A stretch of 64,000 bases of DNA from Oscillospiraceae bacterium (GCA_017461565.1 JAFTXQ010000010.1:113304-177303), one strand, 5' to 3'; shown: positions 52,507-61,566, numbered from the stretch's first letter. The notes: generated from the letters alone by a model not told the origin. Program-made: numbers and translations.

Positions 52507-52542
52507 CAAAGCCGCTTTTGACACAAATCAAAAGCGGCTTTG
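52507..52542. terminator. Strong inverted repeat between 2H gene and XRE operon
   Basis: 15-bp perfect arms (CAAAGCCGCTTTTGA) with a six-base loop; on the minus strand it is followed by CTTGTTTTATTG. Probable terminator of the minus-strand gene at 52.6 kb. Confidence 0.65.
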
Positions 52543-52615
52543 TAATACTTCTCTATATTTCCGTCCATCTTTTTTACAGGAGGTTCTGTACTTTTGTTGC
52601 ATTGAAAAAGCGCCG

Positions 52616-53185
52616 TCACTCGTTGTCGCACTGTTCCTGTGCATCCTCTTTTTTCTTGGCGCTTACTGCTATCAGAGTTATGACTGAGGTTATTACCATC
52701 ATCAACATAGCGGTCAGCATGCAGAATTCATCCGTAAGCATACCGTTATTTGCAAAGAAATTGTGTTGCTCTTCCGCCTCAAAATAGTCAGAGAAGTACA
52801 CGTATCCGAACCATACGCACTCCAGAAGGATTATCCACGCCGTATTACGTGCGATCTTGTACTTAACTCCAAGTAAGGTACCGCACGCCAGATTACGTAT
52901 TACCCAGAAAAGATAGCACAGTGCCATGCATACTGCGAGAACGGGAATGATACTCTCGCAGAACTGATAAATGCCTTCATAGATCGCCACTGCAAAAAAG
53001 CTGAGTGCCGCATACACTATCAGCGCCTCTGTAAAAAGCTTTGAGCGCACCTGATTCTGTCGCTCGTCATAAATGTCCTTGCCTGCGCCCTTTTTTCCAA
53101 ACAGCATATCCTGATACTCTTTATTTGACTCGGGATCGCCGAGTATCATCTTCTCGCAAAATTTATCAAAGCTCTTTAAACTCAT
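52616..53185 (-). CDS. Four-span membrane protein paired with XRE regulator
   Basis: A 189-residue protein with an N-terminal charged region (1-50), about four hydrophobic spans (55-75, 82-102, 113-132, 152-175) and a short acidic tail. The pattern resembles DUF6773-type membrane proteins that travel with small XRE regulators; the name is from memory. It starts 17 bases after the regulator with GGAGG before the ATG. Confidence 0.72.
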   Translation of the reverse strand: MSLKSFDKFCEKMILGDPESNKEYQDMLFGKKGAGKDIYDERQNQVRSKLFTEALIVYAALSFFAVAIYEGIYQFCESIIPVLAVCMALCYLFWVIRNLACGTLLGVKYKIARNTAWIILLECVWFGYVYFSDYFEAEEQHNFFANNGMLTDEFCMLTAMLMMVITSVITLIAVSAKKKEDAQEQCDNE

Positions 53186-53201
53186 ACCTATTCCTCCAAT
53201 A

Positions 53202-53405
53202 TCATTTGTCGTCTGTCCAGAACAGCTCGTCAAGGGTCTTTCCGAGTGCCCTGCATATTGCAATACATAGATTTATAGTAGGGTTGTAGTCGCCGTTTTC
53301 CACCGCACTGATCGTCTGTCGTGTGACGCCGATCTTCTTTGCAAGCTCATCCTGTGAGATATCGGCAGCGGCACGGGCGGCTTTCATCCTGAGATTTTTA
53401 GCCAT
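53202..53405 (-). CDS. Small XRE-family regulator
   Basis: A 67-residue stand-alone helix-turn-helix protein of the YozG/Cro type (ISQDELAKKIGVTRQTISAV, then NPTINLCIAICRALGKTLDELF). The ATG lies behind GAGGTGAGG; an upstream start is rejected. It probably regulates its own operon with the membrane protein. Confidence 0.88.
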   Translation of the reverse strand: MAKNLRMKAARAAADISQDELAKKIGVTRQTISAVENGDYNPTINLCIAICRALGKTLDELFWTDDK

Positions 53406-53503
53406 ATCCTCACCTCGATTTGATTGTAACATATATTTTTATATTTGTCAAGTATATTTTACAAAATATCTGATATCTTTATCAAAATGTAAGGTGCGAG
53501 ATA

Positions 53504-53535
53504 CAAAAAAATCTCCGTACTGAGACGTACGGAGA
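53504..53535 (-). terminator. Terminator after SNF symporter
   Basis: TCTCCGTAC/GTACGGAGA stem; the minus strand continues into seven T. Confidence 0.85.
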
Positions 53536-53549
53536 CTTTTATCACAATA

Positions 53550-54944
53550 TTATACATATCCGATGATCGAAGATACAAAGATCACGATCATGAATACAGG
53601 GCAGATAAACTTCACCATCACACGGTAAAGCTTTCTGGACTTGAACTTGCCGTTTATCTCTACCTCGTCCTCTACGATCTTTGTCTTAACGACATATCCG
53701 ATAAGGATGCAGGTAAGCAGAGCAACGATCGGCATGATGATGCTGTTGCTGATGAAATCGAAGAAATCGAGGAACTGCTTGCCGAAAAGCGTTACATCGC
53801 TCCATGAGCTGTAACCCAGTACCGAAAGCATACCGATCAGGAACGAGATTCCTACAACGATAAGACATACAGGGATACGCTTGAGCTTTGTCTTTTCACA
53901 GACGATAGAAACGATAGTCTCCATCAGTGATATTGAAGATGTGAGTGCTGCCAGTGCAACCAGCAGGAAGAACACAACTCCCATTATATGACCGCCGGGC
54001 ATTGTGTCGAATACCTTGGGAAGCGTCTCAAACATCAGCGAGGGACCGGAATTCAGTGCACTCTTGTCGCCACCTGAGAAAGCGAATACAGCGGGGACTA
54101 TCATCAGACCTGCGAGGAACGCCACACCTGTATCGAATATCTCGATGTGATGAACAGAGCCTTCGATGCTGTCATCCTTTCTCATGTAAGAGCCGTAGGT
54201 GACCATGATACCCATAGCGAGCGACATAGAATAGAAGAGCTGTCCCATTGCAGCTACCACGGTCTTGAGAGAGAAGTTCTCAAAGTTGGGGGTAACATAG
54301 TAAAGCAGTCCATCCAGTGCGCCGTCAAGCGTACATGAATATATCGATATCACTATTGTAATAACTATCAGCACTGGCATAAGAAACTTGCTGAATTTTT
54401 CAATGCCCTTTTCAACGCCCAGCATTACGACTACCGCAGTAAGTCCCATGTATATCGCAAGGAAGATACCTGGCTCCACGGGACTTGCGCTTACAAAAGT
54501 ATCAAAGAAAGAGACTACCTTTTCCGCACCATCAACAACTGTCACTGTTTCGGCAGCTGCCGCAGCGCCGCTGCCTGTGAGGAATGTCACAAGGTATTTC
54601 AGCACCCATCCGCCGATAACGCAATAGTAAGGGAAGATTATGACAGGAACCAGTGCCGCAAGCCATCCCAGCGGTGCAAACTTCTTTGAAAGGTCTGAAT
54701 ATGCCCCGATAACGCTCTTGCCCGTTTTACGTCCGATAGCAATTTCCGTTACCATCAGCGCAAAGCCGAATGTCACTGACAGTATCAGATATACCAGCAG
54801 AAATATACCTCCGCCATACTGTGCTGCGAGATACGGAAATCTCCATATATTACCCAGACCCACCGCTGAACCCGCAGCGGCGAGCACAAAACCGATCTTC
54901 GAGGAAAAACCTCCGCCTTTTATGGCTGTCTTTTTTTCGCCCAT
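53550..54944 (-). CDS. Neurotransmitter:sodium symporter family transporter
   Basis: A 464-residue SNF/NSS transporter with about 11-12 spans. The N-terminal signature is GSAVGLGNIWRFPYLAAQYGGGIF, read in parts as GSAVGLGNIWRFPYL and YGGGIFLLVY. Such bacterial proteins import amino acids (for example tryptophan or leucine) with sodium. Lipid-facing and pore residues look intact. The ATG follows AGGAG. Monocistronic. Confidence 0.92.
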   Translation of the reverse strand: MGEKKTAIKGGGFSSKIGFVLAAAGSAVGLGNIWRFPYLAAQYGGGIFLLVYLILSVTFGFALMVTEIAIGRKTGKSVIGAYSDLSKKFAPLGWLAALVPVIIFPYYCVIGGWVLKYLVTFLTGSGAAAAAETVTVVDGAEKVVSFFDTFVSASPVEPGIFLAIYMGLTAVVVMLGVEKGIEKFSKFLMPVLIVITIVISIYSCTLDGALDGLLYYVTPNFENFSLKTVVAAMGQLFYSMSLAMGIMVTYGSYMRKDDSIEGSVHHIEIFDTGVAFLAGLMIVPAVFAFSGGDKSALNSGPSLMFETLPKVFDTMPGGHIMGVVFFLLVALAALTSSISLMETIVSIVCEKTKLKRIPVCLIVVGISFLIGMLSVLGYSSWSDVTLFGKQFLDFFDFISNSIIMPIVALLTCILIGYVVKTKIVEDEVEINGKFKSRKLYRVMVKFICPVFMIVIFVSSIIGYV

Positions 54945-55021
54945 AAATACTCTCCTATTTCAAAAAATACATACTTAAATATTATAAATGATTTTCCTGC
55001 TAAAGTCAAGCATTTTGTCGA

Positions 55022-55056
55022 AATAAATAACGGCACATCGCATATTTGATGTGCCG
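55022..55056 (-). terminator. Terminator of the formate-lyase operon
   Basis: CGGCACATC/GATGTGCCG stem followed on the minus strand by TTATTTATTT. Confidence 0.82.
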
Positions 55057-55066
55057 CCGATGCGTT

Positions 55067-55807
55067 TTATTTTCCCATGCGCCGATCCTTTATTCCACGC
55101 ATTATAGCCGATTTTGCCTCAAGCGTCTCCTGTTCGGACGCAGGTGGAGTTCCATTAAGCTGATATTCAATATTAAGCTTTTCGTATTTTGAAACTCCCA
55201 TAACGTGATACGGAAGCACATCCAGCGCTTTTACACTGCGTAGTCCACCGATAAACCTGCCGAGCTTGTAGAGGTACTCCTCGTCAGTGGTGATATCAGG
55301 AACGACCACATGGCGTATCCACATAGGCACGCTGTTATCCGAAAGATACTGCGCAAACCCGAGGATATTTGAGTTGTCCTGTGCGGTAAGCTCCCTGTGT
55401 AGCGCATTGTCGATATGCTTTATATCCAGCATTACCAGATCGCAGCTTTTTATCAGCCTGTCGAATTTATTGCGTTCATGCTCTGTAAAGGTTATACCCG
55501 AGGTGTCAAGGCAGGTGTGTATTCCCTGTGCCTTTGCCGCTTCAAACAGCTCAGTTACGAAATCTATCTGCATAAGCGGCTCGCCGCCTGTTACGGTGAT
55601 GCCGCCGTTTTTGTAAAACTCCTTGCATCCGTTGTATTCCGTCAGTATTTCGTCCACTGTCACTTCCTTGCCTGTGCTTATCTCCCATGTGTCGGGATTA
55701 TGACAATATTTGCAACGCATAGGACAGCCCTGCATGAACACAACGAAGCGGATCCCCGGGCCGTCCACTGTTCCGAAGCTTTCTGTGGAATGTATTCTTC
55801 CGATCAC
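55067..55807 (-). CDS. pflA: Pyruvate formate-lyase activating enzyme
   Basis: A 246-residue radical SAM enzyme that places the glycyl radical on formate-lyase. CPMRCKYCHNPDTW holds the CxxxCxxC cluster, and TVTGGEPLMQ follows. The start is a GTG five bases after GGAGG; an in-frame TTG lies within that site. It lies 52 bases after the separate glycyl-radical subunit, the substrate it should act on. A strong hairpin separates the two genes. Confidence 0.93.
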   Translation of the reverse strand: MIGRIHSTESFGTVDGPGIRFVVFMQGCPMRCKYCHNPDTWEISTGKEVTVDEILTEYNGCKEFYKNGGITVTGGEPLMQIDFVTELFEAAKAQGIHTCLDTSGITFTEHERNKFDRLIKSCDLVMLDIKHIDNALHRELTAQDNSNILGFAQYLSDNSVPMWIRHVVVPDITTDEEYLYKLGRFIGGLRSVKALDVLPYHVMGVSKYEKLNIEYQLNGTPPASEQETLEAKSAIMRGIKDRRMGK

Positions 55808-55829
55808 TTTGACCTCCAATTACACAGCA

Positions 55830-55853
55830 AAGGACACGGCGCACCGTGTCCTT
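55830..55853 (-). other. Intercistronic hairpin before pflA
   Basis: Ten-bp perfect stem AAGGACACGG/CCGTGTCCTT with a four-base loop and only three T after it on the minus strand. Likely lowers pflA expression relative to the structural genes or stabilises upstream mRNA. Confidence 0.65.
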
Positions 55854-55859
55854 ACTTCA

Positions 55860-56102
55860 TTATATCTTAGTATGGAACGTTCTTGCGATAACATCGTCCT
55901 GCTGTTCCTTTGTCAGCTTGTTGAAGTTTACCGCATAACCCGATACCCTGATAGTGAGCTGGGGATATTTCTCGGGGTGAGCCTGTGCGTCGAGCAGAGT
56001 TTCTCTTGTAAATACATTCACGTTGAGATGGTGTCCGCCCTTCATAGCATAGCCGTCCAGCAGGGTTACAAGGTTATCTATCTGAAGCTTGTTGTTGTCC
56101 AT
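55860..56102 (-). CDS. Separate glycyl-radical domain of pyruvate formate-lyase
   Basis: An 80-residue protein equal to the C-terminal domain of formate-lyase. [18 protein letters not shown] and [15 protein letters not shown] are present, with the radical glycine at position 55 and the DVIARTFH ending. The same architecture exists in the E. coli repair protein GrcA/YfiD, but here the large subunit encoded upstream lacks this domain, so the pair must form one enzyme. GAGGAGGAG precedes the ATG. Both are followed by pflA. Confidence 0.92.
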   Translation of the reverse strand: MDNNKLQIDNLVTLLDGYAMKGGHHLNVNVFTRETLLDAQAHPEKYPQLTIRVSGYAVNFNKLTKEQQDDVIARTFHTKI

Positions 56103-56103
56103 G

Positions 56104-56313
56104 TTATGTCTCCTCCTCATCATCGTCAATACCCTTATGAAGCGTAGGGATATTGCATGCCAGATCTCCTTTGCAGCAATCGGTGCTGCTTTCTGTCTTT
56201 TCCGTGATGCCGTTTCCGTCGCCCTCACGGGTGACGTTTATATGCTCAGAACCTGCGGAGCAGAGTCTGTCCAGAAGCTCCGCAAGGTTTTTGGCCTCTT
56301 CATTACTGCACAT
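56104..56313 (-). CDS. Small protein wedged inside the split formate-lyase operon
   Basis: A 69-residue frame overlapping the pflB stop by 11 bases and ending one base before the glycyl-radical gene. Residues 9-30 ([19 protein letters not shown] then TRE) resemble the start of the glycyl-radical domain ([19 protein letters not shown] and TRE), with about 12 identities. The rest diverges and is cysteine-containing (DCCKGDLAC) and acidic. Its last codons supply the next gene's ribosome site. It could be a decayed duplicate or a subunit. Confidence 0.55.
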   Translation of the reverse strand: MCSNEEAKNLAELLDRLCSAGSEHINVTREGDGNGITEKTESSTDCCKGDLACNIPTLHKGIDDDEEET

Positions 56314-58396
56314 CGGCAGCCGCCTTTTTCAGTTCTTCCTCGGTCATGTCGAGGTCGAAATCCAGCTCCTCCAGCATAGAGAGTCCTGCCTTGCCAAGCG
56401 CATCGGGAACGATGGAGAACGTGTTGGAGATTCCGTCCTGTGCGTGCTTAAAAGGAAGCTTAGCAACAGAGGAAAGAGAAGCCGCCGCACCGTGAGTGTC
56501 ACGTCCGTGCATGGGGTTTGCACCTGGAGCAAGGGGAACGCCCATCTTTCTTCCGTCGGGGGTGTTGCCTGTCTTCTTACCGTAAACAACGTTTGAAGTG
56601 ATGGTAAGTATTGACATTGTGGGAACACCGTGACGGTAGGTATGGTGACGCTTTATCTTCTCCATAAAGGTCTCAACGATATCCACTGCGATCTTATCAA
56701 CACGGTCGTCATTGTTGCCGTACTTGGGGAAGTCGCCCTCTACCTCGTAATCCACAACGATACCGTTTTCATCTCTGATGCACTTTACCTTTGCGTATTT
56801 GATAGCGGAGAGAGAGTCTGCCACAACGGAAAGTCCTGCGATACCTGTTGCAAAGTAACGCTTGACCTCTCTGTCATGCAGAGCCATCTGCAATCTTTCG
56901 TAGCTGTATTTGTCATGCATATAATGGATGACGTTCAGAGTGTTGACATAAAGACCTGCAAGCCATTCCATCATCTGGTCGTACTTTTCCATTACATCGT
57001 CGTAATCGAGATATTCGCCCTCTACCGCACGGTACTTGGGAGCAACCTGTATCTTGAGGCGCTCGTCCACACCGCCGTTGATAGCGTAAAGCAGGCACTT
57101 TGCAAGGTTTGCTCTCGCACCGAAGAACTGCATCTCCTTGCCGACTCTCATAGAAGACACGCAGCAGGCGATAGCGTAATCGTCGCCGTGGGTGATCCTC
57201 ATAAGATCGTCGTTTTCGTACTGGATGGAGGATGTCTTTATAGACATCTTTGCGCAGTATTCCTTGAACTTCTGCGGAAGATTTACCGACCACAGCACAG
57301 TAAGGTTAGGCTCGGGTGCGGGACCGAGATTATCAAGAGTATGCAGATATCTGAAAGAGCTTTTTGTTACCAGCGGCTTACCGTCGATATTTACGCCGCC
57401 GATGGACTCTGTCACCCATGTGGGGTCGCCCGAGAAGAGCTCGTTGTATTCGGGGGTTCTTGCGAACTTCACAAGGCGCAGCTTCATAATGAAGTGGTCG
57501 ATGTATTCCTGCGCCTGCTCCTCTGTGATGAGTCCTGCCTCAAGGTCGCGCTGGATGTATATATCGATGAATGTGGAGGTCCTGCCGAGGGACATCGCTG
57601 CACCATTCTGCTCCTTTACTGCTGCAAGATAGCCGAAATAGAGCCACTGTATAGCCTCTTTAGCGTTCTTAGCAGGCTTTGAGATATCGTAACCGTAGAT
57701 CTCACCGAGCTTCTTAAGCTCCATAAGAGCACGTATCTGCTCGGAAAGCTCCTCACGAAGCTGGATGTTCTCGCTTGTCATACGTACAGGCGCGGTATCT
57801 AGCTGCTGCTTCTTGTCCTCAATAAGCAGATCAACGCCGTAAAGAGCCACACGGCGGTAGTCGCCGATGATCCTGCCTCTGCCGTAGGCATCGGGCAGAC
57901 CTGTGATGATCGCTGATTTTCTTGCAAGGCGCATCTCGGGAGTGTATGCGTCAAAAACGCCCTGATTGTGGGTCTTTCTGTATTCGGTGAAGATCTTGAC
58001 TACCTCATCGTCTACCTTGTATCCGTTTTCGGAGCAGGCAGCCTGTGCCATTCTTATTCCGCCGAAGGGCTGAAGCGAGCGCTTGAAAGGCTTGTCTGTC
58101 TGGAAGCCGACGATCGTCTCAAGCTCCTTGTCAAGATATCCTGCACCATGGGAGGTTATCGTAGACACTACCTTTGTATCCATGTCAAGCACGCCGCCTG
58201 CCTGTCGCTCCTTTTCGGACAGGTCAAGCACCTGTGCCCAAAGCTTCTTTGTTGCCTCGGTCGGTGCGGTGAGGAAGCTCTCATCACCCTCGTATAAAGT
58301 ATAGTTCCTTGCTATAAAGTCACGGACGTTTACTCCGTCGTTGCTCCACTTACCCGGAACGAAATTCTTCCATTCTTCTGCAAAATAACTCATCAT
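56303..58396 (-). CDS. pflB: Pyruvate formate-lyase core subunit lacking glycyl-radical domain
   Basis: A 697-residue formate acetyltransferase, cleaving pyruvate with CoA to acetyl-CoA and formate. Catalytic cysteines 411-412 are in [29 protein letters not shown] and [17 protein letters not shown] mark the family. After [10 protein letters not shown] the usual glycyl-radical domain is replaced by a short acidic tail ([15 protein letters not shown]) and a stop. The radical domain is a separate downstream gene. AAAGGA precedes tandem ATG codons. Strong minus-strand promoter upstream. Confidence 0.92.
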   Translation of the reverse strand: MMSYFAEEWKNFVPGKWSNDGVNVRDFIARNYTLYEGDESFLTAPTEATKKLWAQVLDLSEKERQAGGVLDMDTKVVSTITSHGAGYLDKELETIVGFQTDKPFKRSLQPFGGIRMAQAACSENGYKVDDEVVKIFTEYRKTHNQGVFDAYTPEMRLARKSAIITGLPDAYGRGRIIGDYRRVALYGVDLLIEDKKQQLDTAPVRMTSENIQLREELSEQIRALMELKKLGEIYGYDISKPAKNAKEAIQWLYFGYLAAVKEQNGAAMSLGRTSTFIDIYIQRDLEAGLITEEQAQEYIDHFIMKLRLVKFARTPEYNELFSGDPTWVTESIGGVNIDGKPLVTKSSFRYLHTLDNLGPAPEPNLTVLWSVNLPQKFKEYCAKMSIKTSSIQYENDDLMRITHGDDYAIACCVSSMRVGKEMQFFGARANLAKCLLYAINGGVDERLKIQVAPKYRAVEGEYLDYDDVMEKYDQMMEWLAGLYVNTLNVIHYMHDKYSYERLQMALHDREVKRYFATGIAGLSVVADSLSAIKYAKVKCIRDENGIVVDYEVEGDFPKYGNNDDRVDKIAVDIVETFMEKIKRHHTYRHGVPTMSILTITSNVVYGKKTGNTPDGRKMGVPLAPGANPMHGRDTHGAAASLSSVAKLPFKHAQDGISNTFSIVPDALGKAGLSMLEELDFDLDMTEEELKKAAADVQ

Positions 58397-58467
58397 CTAT
58401 TTCCTTTCAGCCGCAGGCGTGTCTGTCTGTATTGCCGCAGCGCTGTATTTCCTGGAAATGGTTTATT

Positions 58468-58524
58468 ACACAAGATTATGTGTTTCACCACTAATATAAT
58501 ACCATATATGCGGGCTATTGTCAA
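58468..58524 (-). promoter_or_regulatory. pfl promoter with palindromic operator
   Basis: TTGACA (58519-58524), 17 bases, TATTAT (58496-58501) on the minus strand. Just past the start site lies the 16-bp palindrome ACACA-N6-TGTGT (58468-58483). A second palindrome GTTAAA-N2-TTTAAC is at 58617-58630. Redox- or carbon-sensing repressors are possible ligands. The 327-base gap 58397-58723 holds these elements and the divergent promoter; no gene. Confidence 0.75.
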
Positions 58525-58653
58525 GCAGAAACTTGAGGTAAAAAACGGTTCAAATCGTGATAATTACCACAATTTTTTGAACAAATCAAAGCGTTGTTTG
58601 CCATATTCGTATAATAGTTAAATCTTTAACCCAAAAACATGATTTTTGATAAG

Positions 58654-58690
58654 ATTACGTGTTGAAAAACAAAGAATTACGTGCTATAAT
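58654..58690 (+). promoter_or_regulatory. Promoter with ATTACGTG direct repeats
   Basis: TTGAAA (58662-58667), 17 bases, TATAAT (58685-58690). ATTACGTG occurs at 58654-58661 and 58676-58683, 22 bases apart (two helical turns), bracketing the -35 box. Confidence 0.7.
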
Positions 58691-58723
58691 TTATCTACAA
58701 AACCTTTAACTGGAGGTAAAGCT

Positions 58724-59986
58724 ATGACATCAAGATTTGGTTCGGCTACGGTAAACGAAGGAATGTTCGGTTATAATTCCTCCGGTACATTCAGATGCGC
58801 CTACGGAAACGAAAAGCCGTTGTTGATCCTTACCGCTGTGATAAGCTTTCTGGTAATAGCTGCGATATACAGCGGATTGTTTTTTGTAAATGTAACTCTG
58901 ATCGGCGGCGAGAGTGCGATGTTCTTTGCTATCGCTACAGTGTGTGCGCTGTGTATATGGGTATGCGTCTGCCTTACCGTTATGAATTTCATCCTCCACG
59001 GCAAGGAGTACAGCTACCATGCGGATGAGCAGAAGATCACCATATACGGCGATGGAAAAAACGTTGATTTCTTTTACATGAACGTTATTTCGGTCAGCTA
59101 TGATCCGCTTATGTTTCTGGGCAGGCAGAGAGGCTTTCTTATAACTGTCCTCACCAGAAAGGGAACATACAGGTTCAAGTACGTATTCCTGCGCAACGAT
59201 GTAAGAAAATCACCCGAGCTGACTCCTTTTCATATAATTGAGGAGCGTCAGAAGATTCTGTTCGATAAGGAGCAGGAGGAAAAAGCTCCCGAAAAACCTG
59301 CTGTCGTTTCGGAGATGGAGGAGATATCCCCGATGCCATCCCGTATGAACTCGCTTGCGGAGGATGTTGCAGAGCTTGAGGCAATGCCTGAGGTCAAGCT
59401 TTCTCCTGCAATTTCAAAGCCGCAGCATACCGTCAGCGATGTTTACGAGCGCCCCTACTATCGCAGCGGCAGAAACGAGATAATAAACGTAAAAACGATA
59501 TCGGATCAGTCCAAAGAGCTTATATCAAAGGGGCAGTTCCGCACTCCGCATAAGTATGAGATATTTATATGGGGTGCATTCTGCATTGTTCTTGCGGTGA
59601 TAATGGCTGAAGCATTTATTGATATGGTTGATGGGCTTACATCTATGGGCACCGGAGGCGGTATATTTTTGATCATTGGTCTGATATGGCTGATCGCAGG
59701 AATAGCGATATACAGAGTCGCACACTACACCATATACAACTATGAAGCAGACAGCAACGAGTTCCGCATATTCCGCAAGAATTACAGCGAGACTATCTTT
59801 TACTGCGATGTCGTAAAAGTAACATACGCCCCTCTGCTGCTTTTGTGGAAGCAGCGTGGTTACAAAGTCAGCATCGTGACGAAGTACAAGACCATCACTT
59901 ATAATTATCTTTTCCTGCAGAACCGAAAACGCCAGGAGCCAAAGGAAACTCCGTTCCATATCATAGAGCAACAGCTTGATGAGTAA
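58724..59986 (+). CDS. Duplicated two-span/beta-domain membrane protein
   Basis: A 420-residue protein made of two tandem copies of the unit seen singly in the pair at 22.4-23.7 kb. Copy 1 (about 22-180) has FFYMNVISVSYDPLMFLGRQRGF; copy 2 (about 265-420) has TIFYCDVVKVTYAPLLLLWKQRGY, read as FYCDVVKVTYAPL. Both end in TPFHIIE. A charged linker (180-262) joins them. About four spans in total. The start follows GGAGG. Function unknown; the beta part may be PH-like. Confidence 0.75.
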   Translation: MTSRFGSATVNEGMFGYNSSGTFRCAYGNEKPLLILTAVISFLVIAAIYSGLFFVNVTLIGGESAMFFAIATVCALCIWVCVCLTVMNFILHGKEYSYHADEQKITIYGDGKNVDFFYMNVISVSYDPLMFLGRQRGFLITVLTRKGTYRFKYVFLRNDVRKSPELTPFHIIEERQKILFDKEQEEKAPEKPAVVSEMEEISPMPSRMNSLAEDVAELEAMPEVKLSPAISKPQHTVSDVYERPYYRSGRNEIINVKTISDQSKELISKGQFRTPHKYEIFIWGAFCIVLAVIMAEAFIDMVDGLTSMGTGGGIFLIIGLIWLIAGIAIYRVAHYTIYNYEADSNEFRIFRKNYSETIFYCDVVKVTYAPLLLLWKQRGYKVSIVTKYKTITYNYLFLQNRKRQEPKETPFHIIEQQLDE

Positions 59987-59990
59987 ATCA

Positions 59991-60030
59991 GACGCCGCAT
60001 GGTAAACTGATACCGTGCGGCGTATCTTTT
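59991..60030 (+). terminator. Terminator after duplicated membrane protein
   Basis: A 13-pair stem (ACGCCGCATGGTA/TACCGTGCGGCGT, one G-U) followed by ATCTTTTT. Confidence 0.86.
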
Positions 60031-60039
60031 TACGCAAAA

Positions 60040-60114
60040 GTTCTCTTTTTGTTCCGAAACCTGTTGACAAAGTTCTCGCAAAGCGGTATAATGTATTTGT
60101 TCTCAATTTGTTCC
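60040..60114 (+). promoter_or_regulatory. dinB promoter flanked by GTTC-N7-GTTC direct repeats
   Basis: Perfect TTGACA (60064-60069), 17 bases, TATAAT (60087-60092). GTTCTC-N5-GTTCC occurs at 60040-60055 and again at 60099-60114, one on each side of the promoter. A lone GTTCTC lies at 60072-60077 in the spacer. No canonical Firmicutes LexA palindrome (GAAC-N4-GTTC) is present. Confidence 0.72.
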
Positions 60115-60138
60115 CTAATTTGCACAAAGGAGTTATAT

Positions 60139-61398
60139 ATGGAAAGAACGATACTGCACTGCGATCTTAATGCATTCTATGCTTCGGTGGAGATACTTCT
60201 GAATCCTGAGCTTAAAGGAAAGGCGGTGGCTGTCTGCGGCAGCAAGGAGGACCGCCACGGTATAGTGCTGGCAAAATCAGATCTCGCCAAAAAATACGGC
60301 GTACAGACGGGTGAGGCTATATGGCAGGCACAGCAGAAATGCCCAGATCTGATAACAGTTCCGCCGAGATTTGACGAATACATGAAATATTCGGCGATGG
60401 CACGCAGGATATATGAGGACTACACCGATCTTATAGAGCCTTTCGGAATAGACGAGTGCTGGCTGGATGTTACAGCGAGCAGACTTCTTTTCGGCAGCGG
60501 CGAGGAGATAGCACAGGAGCTGCGCCGCAGACTTAAGGAAGAGGTTGGTCTTACCATCTCGGTGGGAGTTAGCTTCAATAAGATATTCGCAAAGCTTGGC
60601 TCTGATCTAAAAAAGCCCGACGCAGTGACTGTGATACCTAAGGAGAGCTTCCGCAGTCTTATAGGCGGTCTGCCTGCCTCGGATATGCTGGGCGTAGGAC
60701 GTTCATCTATGAAGTTCCTTAAAAATTACGGTATCCGCACCATAAACGAGCTTGCGGATATGGATGTGCGCTTCCTTGAAGACAAGCTTGGCAAATGCGG
60801 ACGGCAGATATGGCTGTACGCAAACGGTCTGGATGACTCTCCCGTGCGTCACATGTGCTGCTGCGAGCCGATAAAAAGCGTAGGCCACGGAACTACCTGC
60901 ACAACAGATCTTTTCACCGAGGACGAGGTTTGGCAGGTCATTTTCGGTCTTTCACAAGACGTATCAAAACGGCTGAGGAAATACAAGCTCCGTGCAGGAG
61001 GTGTGCAGATAGCGGTCAAGGATAACCTTTTGAGAACAAGGCAGTATCAGCATCCTTTGATTGCGCCTGTCCAGTCCTTTGCGGAGATCGCCGAAAATGC
61101 CTTTTCGCTGTTCAGACAGAACTACAAGTGGGAGCGTGGGGTGCGTGCGCTTACTGTGCGCACGATAAATCTCCTGCCCGAAGCAGATGACGAGCCGCAG
61201 CAGCTTTTCTTTGAAGACAGCAGTGCTTCACGGCGTGAAAAGCGTGACAGGATAGAGCTTGCCATTGAGAGGATACGTTCACGCTACGGCAATGATGCCA
61301 TCAACATGGGAAGTCTGTTTGCAGCCGACGACATAACAGCAGAAGAGATCCCAAACACGATGCCCACGGGAATGAGACTTATAAGCGAGCCAATATAA
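60139..61398 (+). CDS. dinB: DNA polymerase IV (Y-family)
   Basis: A 419-residue translesion polymerase. HCDLNAFYASVE carries the first catalytic aspartate, and FGIDECWLDVT carries the Asp-Glu pair. GVSFNKIFAKLGSDLKKPD is the fingers motif and helix-hairpin elements follow (LGVGRSSMKFLKNYGI). A little-finger domain closes the protein, but I see no beta-clamp motif with certainty. The ATG follows AAGGAG. Regulation by DNA damage is suggested by the flanking operators. Confidence 0.93.
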   Translation: MERTILHCDLNAFYASVEILLNPELKGKAVAVCGSKEDRHGIVLAKSDLAKKYGVQTGEAIWQAQQKCPDLITVPPRFDEYMKYSAMARRIYEDYTDLIEPFGIDECWLDVTASRLLFGSGEEIAQELRRRLKEEVGLTISVGVSFNKIFAKLGSDLKKPDAVTVIPKESFRSLIGGLPASDMLGVGRSSMKFLKNYGIRTINELADMDVRFLEDKLGKCGRQIWLYANGLDDSPVRHMCCCEPIKSVGHGTTCTTDLFTEDEVWQVIFGLSQDVSKRLRKYKLRAGGVQIAVKDNLLRTRQYQHPLIAPVQSFAEIAENAFSLFRQNYKWERGVRALTVRTINLLPEADDEPQQLFFEDSSASRREKRDRIELAIERIRSRYGNDAINMGSLFAADDITAEEIPNTMPTGMRLISEPI

Positions 61399-61523
61399 AT
61401 TCAACAAGGATGTTCTGAGGCTTTTCGATGCGTTCGACGTAATGACTTAAACATGAGTATCCTCCGAAAACGCTATCGACCGACTTTATTTCCCGAGTTT
61501 TGCAGTATATTTTTAAAAAGGAG

Positions 61524-61552
61524 TTGAAATTTTCTGTGATCTGTGGTAAAAT
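61524..61552 (+). promoter_or_regulatory. tRNA-Arg promoter
   Basis: TTGAAA, 17 bases, TAAAAT; same -10 as the tRNA cluster at 32.6 kb. The tRNA starts 14 bases later. Confidence 0.7.
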
Positions 61553-61566
61553 AATCAGTGGTATCT

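Noticed and set aside
56630-57682. Long plus-strand frame opposite pflB
   Set aside because: Mirror of the conserved pflB reading frame; no ribosome site or family similarity.
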